Virus record (IMG/VR): IMGVR_UViG_3300020202_000066
Span: 1-64,000 of that record
Length of the DNA: 64,000 bases
Direction: 5' to 3' (one strand)
Source of the DNA: a virus
The notes beneath the pieces are model-generated. The model saw only the letters and a program-made list of their open reading frames with translations. It was not told the origin of the DNA and did no database searches. Both the position numbers and the translations under genes were made by a program. The stretch's first letter is position 1. Each line of letters opens with the position of its first letter. Below are positions 14,781 through 23,889 of the stretch, one piece after another.

Positions 14781-16921
14781 GCTTGTTCAGCGCAGCCGAG
14801 CTGGAAGCACAGGGAGACCTGGGCTTCCCGGAGGGGCTTCAGTCGGACGACGAGGATGGAGAGTGCGATCCGTTCGGCGACCTCGAGCCTGACTACTTTG
14901 AGGCCACGCCCGTCAGTGCAATGCCGACATGGCGACTCATCAACTCTGGCGCACTGGAAGCCCTTCGGCAGATGCCTGACGAGTCTGTCAATTGCGTGGT
15001 CACCAGCCCTCCGTATTGGAATCTCCGTGACTACGGAGTCGAGGGCCAGCTCGGACTTGAGGAAACCCCGGAGGAATGGTGTGCGAATCTCGTCGCCATC
15101 TTTCGGGAAGTCCGGCGAGTACTCCGGTCGGACGGTACGTGCTGGGTGAACCTCGGCGACTCGTGGGCGAGCGACACCGGCGGCGGTGGCGGTGGCTTCT
15201 TGGGCTCCATCAATCGCACGTTCAACAAGTCGCACTTCCGACGGGGAATCCCGCCGGGATACAAGGAGAAGGACCTGATTGGCCAGCCGTGGATGTTTGC
15301 GCTCGCCGCTCGTGCGGACGGCTGGTACCTGCGGCAGGAAATGGTCTGGTGTCTTTCCGGCGGAACACGGGTTTACGCGCGCACTCAGAAGGGCGATGGG
15401 CCGATCACCGTCAAGGATCTCGTGCGACTCAAGCCCAGCACGGTCAAGCTCTGGAATGGGTCGAAGTGGACCCAAGTTCTTGGGTGGTCGTTGTCACCGG
15501 AGCCGCGAGAGGGGGCCTTCGAAATTGAGTTCCGCAGCGGTGAGCGGGTGGGCTGCACACAGGGCCACGTTTGGCCCACTCAACGAGGCAACGCGCGCGC
15601 CGATCAACTGGAACTCGGTGATGTGGTGCAGACCTGCGGACTACCAGCTCCGGATGTCCAGTACGCGCCTGCCCATATCGACGAGGATGTGGCGTGGCTG
15701 ATTGGAGCCTTCCTTGCAGATGGCTCCTACGACTCCAAGCGGAGGATCCAGCTCGCGGGCAACACCGTGAAATCGGCCCAGAGGGTAGCTCGACTCGCTT
15801 CCACCGCTGCAGCGTTCGGTGGCACCCTTCGCAAGTACACGGACGGAAACAAGAGCGACATCGTCGTGGACAGCCCGGCCCTTTCCGCAATCATCGGCCA
15901 GTACATCTCAGGTAAGAGTGCCCGAACCAAGGGGATCAAGTCGCGAGCCTGGCGACACAGCAACGACTGGCTCGGCGCCCTCTTCTCGGGATACCTCGCG
16001 GGCGACGGGCACTATGAGGTCGAGAACGACCGTTGGCGCCTTAGCTTCTGTCGCAACGACCGACTCGCCTCTGACCTGCGGACGCTATGCGCCCGCTGCG
16101 GATTCCGCCTCTCAGTCAGGGCTGGTTTCACGACGGGCTTCGGCAGCCGCTGGGCGACATACAAGGGGGAGGTCCGTCTCTCTCCGGCAAAGGGACACCA
16201 CAACGAGCAGGATCGCGGTGAGGTGGTCGCCATTCGCCACTCGAACGCGAGGCAGTTTTGGGACATTGGTGTGGAGGACGAACCACACCTCTTCTCCCTC
16301 GCTTCTGGAGTCCTCACGCATAATTGCAAACCGAACCCGATGCCGGAGAGTGTCTTAGATCGGCCGGCGCGAAGTCACGAGCAGCTATTTCTGCTGAGCA
16401 AGCGTGCGCGCTACAGGTACGACTGTGACGCGGTCCGTGAGCCCCACGTCCACCCGGATCGTGGGAACGCAGCTGATGAGGCGCAGCGGGCGTTCGACCG
16501 GAAGAAGCTGACCGCCCGATCGATGCCCTCCGGAGGCCTCGAAACGGGGCGAGCCCAGACATTCCGGGCAATGGACCGTGGACGCGTCAGGACCTACCAC
16601 CCGCTTGGAAGGCACCGACGCAGTGTCTGGACCATTCCAACGCAGGCCACGCCCGAGGCTCACTTTGCAACATACCCGGAGAAGCTGGTGGAGCCGTGCA
16701 TCCTCGCTGGCTGCCCGGAAGGTGGGGTCGTCCTTGATCCATTCGCCGGCAGCGGCACCACTGGCGTCGTGGCTCTGAAGAGGGGCCGCTCGTTCATCGG
16801 CATCGAGCTGAAGCCAGAGTACTGCGGCATCGCACGGAAGAAGCTGGCCGGCGCAGCACCGCTCTTCGCGAGGGAGTGGTCGCCCGATCCCGCACCCAGT
16901 GATGACGGGGGTGGGGACTGA
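14777..16921 (+). CDS. DNA (N4-cytosine/N6-adenine) methyltransferase with an intein
   Basis: 714 residues from ATGA 14777; 389 after removal of a 325-residue intein. The N-part carries TSPPYW (residues 76-81), the catalytic motif IV of N6A/N4C methyltransferases. After the intein come the KPNPMPESV motif and DPFAGSGTTG, the S-adenosylmethionine-binding motif I, in the permuted beta-class order. The intein splits VW from CKPNPMP, a conserved functional spot, as is typical for inteins. It probably protects phage DNA from restriction. Confidence 0.93.
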   Translation: MSLFSAAELEAQGDLGFPEGLQSDDEDGECDPFGDLEPDYFEATPVSAMPTWRLINSGALEALRQMPDESVNCVVTSPPYWNLRDYGVEGQLGLEETPEEWCANLVAIFREVRRVLRSDGTCWVNLGDSWASDTGGGGGGFLGSINRTFNKSHFRRGIPPGYKEKDLIGQPWMFALAARADGWYLRQEMVWCLSGGTRVYARTQKGDGPITVKDLVRLKPSTVKLWNGSKWTQVLGWSLSPEPREGAFEIEFRSGERVGCTQGHVWPTQRGNARADQLELGDVVQTCGLPAPDVQYAPAHIDEDVAWLIGAFLADGSYDSKRRIQLAGNTVKSAQRVARLASTAAAFGGTLRKYTDGNKSDIVVDSPALSAIIGQYISGKSARTKGIKSRAWRHSNDWLGALFSGYLAGDGHYEVENDRWRLSFCRNDRLASDLRTLCARCGFRLSVRAGFTTGFGSRWATYKGEVRLSPAKGHHNEQDRGEVVAIRHSNARQFWDIGVEDEPHLFSLASGVLTHNCKPNPMPESVLDRPARSHEQLFLLSKRARYRYDCDAVREPHVHPDRGNAADEAQRAFDRKKLTARSMPSGGLETGRAQTFRAMDRGRVRTYHPLGRHRRSVWTIPTQATPEAHFATYPEKLVEPCILAGCPEGGVVLDPFAGSGTTGVVALKRGRSFIGIELKPEYCGIARKKLAGAAPLFAREWSPDPAPSDDGGGD
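15350..16324 (+). other. intein with LAGLIDADG (DOD) homing endonuclease
   Basis: Residues 192-516 of the methyltransferase. Starts with Cys (CLSGGTRVYA, block A). Block B is GCTQGHVWPT with the T-x-x-H. The two endonuclease helices are LIGAFLADGSY and LFSGYLAGDGHY, each with the acidic residue. Block F is FWDIGVEDEPHLF and it ends GVLTHN before a Cys +1 extein residue. All splice residues (Cys1, T..H, His-Asn, Cys+1) are present, so splicing should work, and both active-site acids suggest an active homing nuclease. Confidence 0.95.
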
Positions 16922-17199
16922 TGGCCGACCTCCTTCCGTTCGTCAGCCAGTCGGCGCCTGCTCCTGTGGATCGCGCCGTGGACGACATCCGGCTGCGCCG
17001 CGCTGGTGACTGGGAGTGGTTCACCGCGGCGGACGTTGACGCGCTGATCAAGAGGGTCGATGAGCTCGAGCGTCGGGAGCTCCGCTTGGTGGAGCTGTTG
17101 CGGCAGGGCGAGCTGGTCGCGGCTGACGTCCCAGCATCGGCGCCGGGCGCCGACGCAGCGCTGGTGTTTCTGCGGGCTGCGAGCGAGGTCACTCGATGA
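16921..17199 (+). CDS. small helical protein (92 aa)
   Basis: ATG 16921 overlaps the methyltransferase stop (TGATG). Contains WFTAADVDALIKRVDELERR, likely a coiled coil. No family recognised. Confidence 0.75.
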   Translation: MADLLPFVSQSAPAPVDRAVDDIRLRRAGDWEWFTAADVDALIKRVDELERRELRLVELLRQGELVAADVPASAPGADAALVFLRAASEVTR

Positions 17200-17354
17200 A
17201 CCGAACCGATTGGTTGGCCGAGGCACTGTGGTGCTGGCTGATGGCGATCTGGCTCTTCCTGTTCGCGTGGCACCTGCAGCTATCACCGCCGGTGCTGGAG
17301 CGACCAGGGGTCTTGGACAGGTCAATGAACGAAAAGGACAACGGAGCGAAGTGA
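17196..17354 (+). CDS. single-span membrane protein (52 aa)
   Basis: ATGA overlap at 17196. Begins MNRTDWLAEA followed by a Trp/Leu-rich membrane helix (WCWLMAIWLFLFAWHL) and an acidic-basic tail ending NEKDNGAK. Function unknown. Confidence 0.7.
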   Translation: MNRTDWLAEALWCWLMAIWLFLFAWHLQLSPPVLERPGVLDRSMNEKDNGAK

Positions 17355-17365
17355 GAGGAGAGAGC

Positions 17366-17602
17366 ATGGGAAGGACGACTCAAGGGCGGCGCCCGATGGC
17401 GCAAGGTAGTAGGAGCCGACCGGCCGTCAGGCGGCGCCATTCTGACAAGGAGCGACGCGACCTGGTCCGCCAGTTCGTACGCAGCGGCGTGAGCGATGAC
17501 GAGTTCCTCGCCACGCTTCCGCCCACGCAGCGCGTGAGCTCCAAGACGCTCTACAACTGGCGGAAGGTCTTCGCGCCGAAGTCGATCAAGAGCCGGTCGT
17601 AG
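17366..17602 (+). CDS. HTH-type small protein (78 aa)
   Basis: ATG 17366 follows AGAGGAGAG; GTG 17351 is an alternative start that overlaps the previous stop. Basic N-terminus, then SDKERRDLVRQFVRSGVSD and SSKTLYNWRKVF, which resembles a transposase-type or phage HTH. Probably DNA-binding. Confidence 0.65.
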   Translation: MGRTTQGRRPMAQGSRSRPAVRRRHSDKERRDLVRQFVRSGVSDDEFLATLPPTQRVSSKTLYNWRKVFAPKSIKSRS

Positions 17603-17629
17603 TACCCACAACCTAGTCCATCTTTCCCC

Positions 17630-17650
17630 GAGATCCCCGCCTGGGGTCTC
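17630..17650 (+). terminator. stem-loop, possible terminator
   Basis: GAGA(T)CCCC, four-base loop, GGGGTCTC. No T-run follows, so termination efficiency is doubtful; the only sizeable gap in this part of the operon is here. Confidence 0.35.
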
Positions 17651-17671
17651 CCCTGCCTTTCGGAGGTCGCG

Positions 17672-18004
17672 ATGAACGACGTGAGAGTAGCTCCTGCGGT
17701 CCTAGCGCTGGACCCGGCCGCCCGCGCCAAGCGGCGACAGGAGCGCATCGACCGCATCACGAGCTTCGTGAAGGAGCAGGCGCAGACCATCGCGAACATC
17801 GAGGCCCGCGTCGAGGCAGCTGACGCGCGAGTGAGGAACACAGAGGTTCGTCTTGAACGGGCCGCCCGGCTCCTGGGCTTCCGGGTGGCCGAGGTGGATC
17901 GACTGCAGACCGTGCTCCGCCAGCTGTTGGAGGCGAGCGCGGTGCCGGCGGACCGGATCCGAGACGTGATGGATGCGCTCGCCGTGACGCCGGCGAGCGG
18001 CTGA
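17672..18004 (+). CDS. coiled-coil protein (110 aa)
   Basis: GGAGG precedes ATG 17672. Residues 20-75 form a strong coiled coil (ERIDRITSFVKEQAQTIANI and onward). No family recognised. It directly precedes the replication initiator. Confidence 0.75.
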   Translation: MNDVRVAPAVLALDPAARAKRRQERIDRITSFVKEQAQTIANIEARVEAADARVRNTEVRLERAARLLGFRVAEVDRLQTVLRQLLEASAVPADRIRDVMDALAVTPASG

Positions 18005-18092
18005 CGCTGCCGCTCCGAGGTCCGCCTAGAGTTCGGTGCGGAGGGAGATAGAACCCCGCGCCACGGAGTCCCGGTGAAGAGAGGAGGTCCCT

Positions 18093-19016
18093 GTGGCTGG
18101 ACGGATTCTGCGCCTGAAGATGGATGAAGACCAGGTCTCGAGGACTCAGGTTTCGATGCCGGCTCCGACGGATGCGTCGCGCGCGTGGGCGCTCGCGGCC
18201 TTCGGCAAGCTGCGATGCGAGCCGCTGGCGGTGCTCTACCGGCTGGCGCTCGCAGCAGGTCCCACGCGCGTGGCACCGATCAGCGTTCGGGCGCTTGCCC
18301 AGACCCTCGGTCTCGGCCGGGACACAGTGAAGTGCTGCATCGCGCAGCTGTCGCGCATCGGTCTCGTTCGGCGCATGGGACCCCGGGCCTGGGAGCTTGT
18401 CGTGGACCCGATGCACCCGGACCCGACGGCCCTCGAACTGACCTGGGCAGGTCCGAGTGGACCTGTGCAGGTCAATTCGGACGTGGCTGGGTCAATGCCC
18501 GCGGTGGGATCCAGCTCGCAGGACCGGGTAGGTGCGACGGAGAAACCTCCGCCGGCGGAGGCCAAGACCAAGAAGCGCCGCGGCCCGAAGGCTGCCAGGG
18601 GCGAGCGGCGGCGAGAGCCCGACAAGGACGTCGCCCACTCTCCTGAGGAGCGCGAGATCATCCGGGAATTCCGGAAGGCGTACCTCACTCATGCGGACCC
18701 CGGCTACAAGGGCTTCACACCCTACATCAACAAGACGGAGGTCGAGTCGGCCGGGCGGCTCCTCAAGAAGCACGGCCGCGAACTCATTCTGAAGGTCATC
18801 GACTGGACCGTGAAGCACAAGGAGACGCCGCGGGCCGGCAGTCGGTGGACTGGGTGGAGCGGCGTGATCAAGTCGCTGTCTAACCTCCTCGAGCACTTCG
18901 CAACGCTCGAGCAGAAGATGCGCTTCGCCCAGGCGAAGCCAGAGCGGCCGACCTTCCTCGGTCATGTGATGGACCTCGATGCCCCCGGTGAAGGAGGTGA
19001 TGGCGATGGCCGCTAG
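18093..19016 (+). CDS. winged-helix replication initiator-like protein
   Basis: 307 residues from GTG 18093 (GAGGAGG upstream). Residues 30-95 look like a winged helix (APISVRALAQTLGLGRDTVK...IGLVRRMG). A linker of about 70 residues follows and then a C-terminal domain with FTPYINKTEVESAGRLLKKH. The DnaB helicase gene follows with an 11-base overlap, as with lambda O/P-type or DnaD-like initiators. The linker is encoded by CAGGTC iteron-like repeats (18440-18473), so the origin may lie inside this gene. Confidence 0.7.
   Translation: MAGRILRLKMDEDQVSRTQVSMPAPTDASRAWALAAFGKLRCEPLAVLYRLALAAGPTRVAPISVRALAQTLGLGRDTVKCCIAQLSRIGLVRRMGPRAWELVVDPMHPDPTALELTWAGPSGPVQVNSDVAGSMPAVGSSSQDRVGATEKPPPAEAKTKKRRGPKAARGERRREPDKDVAHSPEEREIIREFRKAYLTHADPGYKGFTPYINKTEVESAGRLLKKHGRELILKVIDWTVKHKETPRAGSRWTGWSGVIKSLSNLLEHFATLEQKMRFAQAKPERPTFLGHVMDLDAPGEGGDGDGR
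18440..18473. repeat. iteron-like dyads inside initiator gene (candidate origin)
   Basis: Two near-palindromic units GACCTG-N2-CAGGTC in tandem. Nineteen bases (18448-18466) are identical to 5224-5242. In lambdoid phages the origin iterons lie in the middle of the initiator gene, in the same relative place as here. Confidence 0.55.
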
Positions 19017-20289
19017 GCTGCGAGCGATTGATAACGAAACCCGGATCGCATCCGGGAACCCTGCCGTGCCGGACGAGAGCGAAGAGGTCGAGGCTCTCGC
19101 CCTCTCGTGCATGATCCTCCATCGGCGGGCCTGCTACGAGGCGATGATCTACCCGCTGACGCGAGAGCACTTCACCTCGCAGAAGCACCGACTGCTGTTC
19201 GACGTAGCAACTGCGGCGTACGAGGAGGGTGAGAGTGGCGAGGTCGGCCTGATCTTCCACCGAATGGAGCAGGCTGGGAGAGCTCAGTCGTATTCCCTCG
19301 TGGACCTCCTGAGCGTGTTCGAGCTGGCTCCGACCTCCACGATGATACGTGTGTATGCGCAGCGGCTGGAGGAGCTCAGGCTACGGCGCGCACGGCGGGA
19401 ACGGTTGGTGCATGCCTACGACCTCCTCCGGAGTGGGGATGAGGACGGCGCGGAGTCGGCACTCCGGGAGGCTCTCGAAGTTCCGCGACTGGACAAGGCC
19501 ATCGAGTCGCAGGATCTCCAGGTAGAGCGCTTGGCTGAGGAGCTGAAGGCCGAGCCCGAGTCAGGGGTCGTTGGGCTGCCGACGGGATTCAGCCGCCTGA
19601 ACCGAGCGACCTGGGGCCTCACGCCCGCGACGTACTGGCTGATCTTGGGACAGACGTCGGCCGGCAAAACGACGCTGGTCCTGCAGATCCTGCTGGCCGC
19701 GGCCATGGCGGGTGGCGCGGTCTACATATGGTCCAAGGAAATGAACCGCCTGAAGCTGCAGCGCCGACTGCTGCGCATGCTCTCCGGCGTCGAGCTCCGG
19801 CCAGGCGGCTGGAACAAGCTGACCCCCGAGCAGCGGGCGCGAGTCGAGTCAGCGTTGGCGGAGCTCAAGCAGTTGCCTATCACGATCGATGACCGGGCGA
19901 GCGACCTGCCCCAAATGGTGGCACAGGCTCGCCGCCTCGCCGGGAAGATCCGGGTTTTCTGCGTCGACCACATCGGACTCGTTGACCATCCCAAGCTCAC
20001 GGGAACAGAGGCGCTCGACAAGGCATCGACGGCGATCCGCAACGTGATCTGCAACGAGGCCGAGGCGACCTGCCTGGTGATTGGCCAGTACGACAAGGCC
20101 AGTTCCACCGAAGCTCGACCGAGCATGGCCGGGGTCCGGGGGTCGGCGCGGCTGATCCAGGACCCGGACATCGTGCTCCAGCTCTCTCGCGAGGAGCTCC
20201 TTATCACCAAGGGCCGAGACACCGGGTGCGGCTCCATCAAGCTGGAGTGGGACGCGCGCCTCGTGAAGTACAACGAGGCGATGCTCTGA
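19006..20289 (+). CDS. DnaB-type replicative helicase
   Basis: 427 residues. ATG 19006 is chosen because GGAGG lies eight bases upstream. N-terminal DnaB domain (residues about 15-110), then RecA-like core with Walker A GQTSAGKTT, VYIWSKEMNRLKLQRR, and VFCVDHIGLVDHP as Walker B/H3-type motif. It unwinds DNA at the fork as a hexameric ring. Loading is probably by the initiator encoded just upstream. Confidence 0.9.
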   Translation: MAARLRAIDNETRIASGNPAVPDESEEVEALALSCMILHRRACYEAMIYPLTREHFTSQKHRLLFDVATAAYEEGESGEVGLIFHRMEQAGRAQSYSLVDLLSVFELAPTSTMIRVYAQRLEELRLRRARRERLVHAYDLLRSGDEDGAESALREALEVPRLDKAIESQDLQVERLAEELKAEPESGVVGLPTGFSRLNRATWGLTPATYWLILGQTSAGKTTLVLQILLAAAMAGGAVYIWSKEMNRLKLQRRLLRMLSGVELRPGGWNKLTPEQRARVESALAELKQLPITIDDRASDLPQMVAQARRLAGKIRVFCVDHIGLVDHPKLTGTEALDKASTAIRNVICNEAEATCLVIGQYDKASSTEARPSMAGVRGSARLIQDPDIVLQLSREELLITKGRDTGCGSIKLEWDARLVKYNEAML

Positions 20290-20546
20290 TGGGCTACCTG
20301 GAAGACATGAAGGAGCGGCTGAAGAAACGGTTCTTCGAGATTCCAATCGTTCCCGGCCCGGAGGATGATCCGCGGGATGTGGATACTCGAGCGGATGGCT
20401 TGGTGTGGTTGATCGGCTGGATCGACGACCACCCGAAGGCGACGCGCGAAGAGTATCTGGCCGAGATGGATCGGGTGAAGAGCGAGGGGCCTGGATGGAT
20501 TCCGCGGCGACCTTGGCCTGAGGAGTCGAAGGGGGCGGGGCAGTGA
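20289..20546 (+). CDS. small hypothetical protein (85 aa)
   Basis: TGATG overlap with the helicase stop. Begins MGYLEDMKERLKKRFFEIP; Trp-containing middle WLIGWIDDHPK. No family recognised. Confidence 0.7.
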   Translation: MGYLEDMKERLKKRFFEIPIVPGPEDDPRDVDTRADGLVWLIGWIDDHPKATREEYLAEMDRVKSEGPGWIPRRPWPEESKGAGQ

Positions 20547-20923
20547 GATTCGATCAGAAGCGCCCGTGCGCCGAATGTCCCTTTCTCCGCACTGCCGGCG
20601 GGTATCTCCACCCGGTGCGGGCGAGAGAGATCGCCGAGAACATGCTCGACTGGAACGGTCAGACCTTCCAGTGCCACAAGACGCTCCACATCGCGGAGAA
20701 ACGATTCGGCAAGGCGGACGCTCAGCATTGCGCGGGCGCCTTGATCTTCGCGGAAAAGAACGACGTGATGACGCAGGCGATGCGGATGGCTGGGCGCCTG
20801 GGCATCTACGAGCCAGGGCTGGCCGACAATGGGCGGCAGTCCGCACGGGTTTACGACAGCGCTGCGGAGATGATCCGCGCGCACGCAGACCAAGTACGTC
20901 CTCGCATCAAGAAGCCGCGCTAG
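20543..20923 (+). CDS. DUF6283-like Cys-motif protein
   Basis: 126 residues from GTG 20543. The N-terminal RPCAECPFLRT with later FQCHKT and HCAGAL gives four Cys in the spacing of DUF6283 proteins, common in phages and of unknown function; zinc or another metal is likely bound. Assignment from the motif. Confidence 0.65.
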   Translation: MRFDQKRPCAECPFLRTAGGYLHPVRAREIAENMLDWNGQTFQCHKTLHIAEKRFGKADAQHCAGALIFAEKNDVMTQAMRMAGRLGIYEPGLADNGRQSARVYDSAAEMIRAHADQVRPRIKKPR

Positions 20924-20976
20924 TCGAGCGCAATCTATCCAAGAACAACGAGGTGCTGACTGAGAGGGGTTCGCCC

Positions 20977-21381
20977 ATGAATTCGGACGAATTGAACGCG
21001 TTCGCAGCCCAGGTGACGGCCGCCGCTCTGACACTTCCGCACGCGGCTCGCGGCCGACAGAACGACGCGGGTGCTGTGCTGGTCTCTGCCGGCATCCTGA
21101 TCACCCCGATGTACACGGACCCCGCGCTCCCTGGGAAGGTGTTCAGCGCCGACCTGGTCGAGCTCAAGCAGGGGCGCCTCGGTGTCCATCAGGTGCTCAC
21201 GATCCGCGACGGTGAGATCGGCAACAACGCCAACGTGCGGCCGATGCCCCAGAGTATCGGCAATCCGTCGGCGATCCTCTCGCTGCTCGGCGGCCACCTC
21301 CTGCCAGGCGTTCTGGGGAATGTGCTCGCCGGCGGCGATCCGCTGTCGCTCCTGACAAGCCTCCTCCGGGATCGGAAGTAG
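20977..21381 (+). CDS. hypothetical protein (134 aa)
   Basis: ATG 20977 after GAGAGGGG. Mixed composition; a hydrophobic C-terminal stretch (AILSLLGGHLLPGVLGNVLA) could be a membrane or buried helix. No family recognised. Confidence 0.65.
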   Translation: MNSDELNAFAAQVTAAALTLPHAARGRQNDAGAVLVSAGILITPMYTDPALPGKVFSADLVELKQGRLGVHQVLTIRDGEIGNNANVRPMPQSIGNPSAILSLLGGHLLPGVLGNVLAGGDPLSLLTSLLRDRK

Positions 21382-21386
21382 TCCCG

Positions 21387-22802
21387 ATGAAAACCATCTT
21401 GGCGGCCGACCTGTTCGCTGGTGCCGGTGGGGCGACCACCTCACTTCGGCGCGCATGTGATGAGCTGGGACTCGGCCTCTCAGCGGTTGCCGTGAACCAC
21501 TGGCCGATCGCCGTCAAGACGCACTCGCTCAACCATCCCGAAGTTCAGCACTTCTGCGAGACCGTCGAGCAGGCGAATCCGAGGGAGTGCGTGCCAGGTG
21601 GTCGACTGCACGTGCTCCTGGCCGGGCCTTCGTGCACCCATCACAGTCGGGCCCGGGGCGGCCGGCCGGTGAACGATCAGGCGAGGACCAGCGCGTGGCA
21701 CATCCTCCGCTGGTGTCAGGAGTTGTACGTCGACAACGTGATCATTGAGAACGTCGAGGAGTTCCGATCTTGGTCTCCGGTCGGACTCAACGGCAAGCCT
21801 TTGAAGCGCCGGACCGGCGAGACCTACAACGCGTTCCTCGCCGCGCTCCGCTCACTGGGCTACCGAGTCGAGGACCGAATCCTCAACGCAGCAGACTACG
21901 GGGACCCGACGACGCGGCGCCGGCTGTTCATCGTCGCTCGCCGCGGCGGCCGGCCGATTCGTTGGCCCGAGCCGACACATGCTCCGACGGGCGTCCAGTC
22001 CCTGTTCGGCGGGCTCCAGCCGTGGCGATCCGCACGCGAGATCATCGACTGGTCCATCCCCGGCAAGTCGATCTTCCGCAGGAAGAAGCCGCTCAAGCCC
22101 AAGACGATGGCGCGGATTCTTGCCGGCCTCGAGCGCTTCGGCGGGTCAGTGCTAAAGCCGTTCATCGTCGTGCTCCGCGCGAACATGGGGGCGCGTCCGC
22201 TCAACGAGCCGCTACCCACCATCGTTGCAAGCGGGCAGCACATTGGGCTTTGCGAACCATTCGTGCTGCAGCAGCAGTCTGGTGGCGCGCCGCGCTCCAC
22301 GAGGCAGCCGCTGCCGACGCTCGCCGCCAAGGGCGCCCAAGCGCTCGTGCAGCCCTTCCTCGTGCCGCTCTATGGAGAGCGGAAGGGGCAGGCGCCGCGC
22401 ACGCACTCCGTCGATGAGCCTGTCCCGACGATCCCGGCGACGGGATCCGGGAAGTTCCTCGTCGTGGAACCGCTCATCACCTCTTACTACAGCGGCAGCG
22501 CCGGCGCGTCGCGCGTGTCAGAGCCACTGCCCACCGTCACGACGAAGGATCGCTTCGGCCTCGTGCTGCCGGTCGTCGACGGCCAAGCCCTGGATATCCA
22601 CTTCCGGATGCTGCGGCCGCACGAACTCGCGCGCGCGATGTCGTTCGGGGATGAGTACCAGTTCGCCGGCAATCAGGAGCAGGTGGTTCGCCAGATCGGA
22701 AATGCTTGGCCCTGCCGGTTGGGGCAGGCGCTTGTGGAATCGATGCTGCGCGACTACGCGACAGAACGGAGGTCGGCCGAGCTCCGTGAGCTTGTCGGCT
22801 GA
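21387..22802 (+). CDS. DNA (cytosine-5) methyltransferase
   Basis: 471 residues. Motif I DLFAGAGG at residues 8-15, motif IV AGPSCTHHS (the usual PCQ replaced by PSC-T, catalytic Cys kept), ENV as IENVEEF, TTRRRLF for motif VIII, and QIGNAWP for motif X. The target-recognition part (about 250-400) has four repeats of the type PLPTI...GLCEPF, known in phage enzymes of this class. It methylates cytosine in phage DNA, probably against restriction. This is the second methyltransferase in the same operon. Confidence 0.9.
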   Translation: MKTILAADLFAGAGGATTSLRRACDELGLGLSAVAVNHWPIAVKTHSLNHPEVQHFCETVEQANPRECVPGGRLHVLLAGPSCTHHSRARGGRPVNDQARTSAWHILRWCQELYVDNVIIENVEEFRSWSPVGLNGKPLKRRTGETYNAFLAALRSLGYRVEDRILNAADYGDPTTRRRLFIVARRGGRPIRWPEPTHAPTGVQSLFGGLQPWRSAREIIDWSIPGKSIFRRKKPLKPKTMARILAGLERFGGSVLKPFIVVLRANMGARPLNEPLPTIVASGQHIGLCEPFVLQQQSGGAPRSTRQPLPTLAAKGAQALVQPFLVPLYGERKGQAPRTHSVDEPVPTIPATGSGKFLVVEPLITSYYSGSAGASRVSEPLPTVTTKDRFGLVLPVVDGQALDIHFRMLRPHELARAMSFGDEYQFAGNQEQVVRQIGNAWPCRLGQALVESMLRDYATERRSAELRELVG

Positions 22803-22814
22803 AGGGAGATGGAC

Positions 22815-23651
22815 ATGCAATTCGAGAATGAGTGTAAGCGTAAGGTCTGGACGGGAAGCGAGTACGACTACGATCGGCGCGAGGAGCGGTACCAGTTCGA
22901 CAAGCCGCCGCGGCTGCTGTTCTTCTGGTCGCGTCTCTTTCAGGCGGTGATCTCGCAGGCAGGCACATTCCTGCTGACCGGGAAGTATCACACCCAGGAC
23001 TGCGGGATTTACAAGTGCGAAGGCGGCTGCAACATGCCGGGTGCCGGCAGTCTCGTGCTCAGCAGCAGCGGGGCCTACTGGGATGGCTACTACTGCAAGG
23101 GCACCAGCAAGGAAATGGCGCAGCGGAAGATGAACGCCCTCATCTCGGAGGTCGCTCTCAGCTGGGATCCAAACAACCCGATCGAGTCGATGCTGACTTC
23201 TGCGGCGGCGCAGGTGAAGGGGCTCACAGCCGAAGAGCTCAAGAGCGCGATCGAGAAGTCCAGGTGTGGTGGTGCCTTCGGCGGGGACGCGCTGTCGGAC
23301 TTCTTCAGCTGGAACCCATTCTCGAAGGCCCCGGAGGATCGAGACTATCTGCGGTTCACCCGTGTCCAGATCGGCGGTGAAGACCCGGAGGTGGTCGAGC
23401 AGTCGTTCCGTGACAAGGACCTTGGCCACGACCTGCTGCAGCGGGTGCAGGAAGCGGTGAACAAAGCCCATGCCGGGCAGGGCTACCACTTCAACGCGAT
23501 GTGCTGCTCGCCGCGGCGGATGGATGACGGATCGCTGAAGTTCTGGATCAACACAGGCCGGCGCACTCAGATCGACGGCTGGAAGACGCAGGCCGAGATC
23601 GAGTCGTTCATTGCGTCCGGGGAGAAGCTGGTCGATTCGGCCAGGTACTGA
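22815..23651 (+). CDS. hypothetical protein (278 aa) with Cys-rich N-terminal half
   Basis: ATG 22815 has GGGAG at good spacing; ATG six bases earlier sits directly against that site. Residues about 60-100 hold CGIYKCEGGC and YYCKGTS. The C-terminal part has mixed charges. No family recognised; conserved-looking hydrophobic and aromatic content suggests a soluble enzyme or scaffold. Confidence 0.7.
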   Translation: MQFENECKRKVWTGSEYDYDRREERYQFDKPPRLLFFWSRLFQAVISQAGTFLLTGKYHTQDCGIYKCEGGCNMPGAGSLVLSSSGAYWDGYYCKGTSKEMAQRKMNALISEVALSWDPNNPIESMLTSAAAQVKGLTAEELKSAIEKSRCGGAFGGDALSDFFSWNPFSKAPEDRDYLRFTRVQIGGEDPEVVEQSFRDKDLGHDLLQRVQEAVNKAHAGQGYHFNAMCCSPRRMDDGSLKFWINTGRRTQIDGWKTQAEIESFIASGEKLVDSARY

Positions 23652-23664
23652 TCGGCGCTGGCTG

Positions 23665-23889
23665 ATGGATGGAGATCGATTGCGGCCATCACCGCTCGCG
23701 TGCGCCGAGTGCAGCTGCCACGTGCGCTGGGAGTACCGGGGCGGCGGGATCTACCGCGCGGAGTGCGTGTGCTCGGAATGGATGTTTCTGGAAGGGGACG
23801 TGCTCGTGACTCGGAAGCCGCCGTCGGCGCGGTTCTGGGAAAGCGTGTCGGTTCGGTGGGGAGGTCACGAACGTGAACTGGGTCACTGA
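23665..23889 (+). CDS. small zinc-ribbon-like protein (74 aa)
   Basis: CAECSCHVRW and CVCSEW give a paired Cys motif. Overlaps the next gene by 17 bases. No family recognised. Confidence 0.6.
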   Translation: MDGDRLRPSPLACAECSCHVRWEYRGGGIYRAECVCSEWMFLEGDVLVTRKPPSARFWESVSVRWGGHERELGH

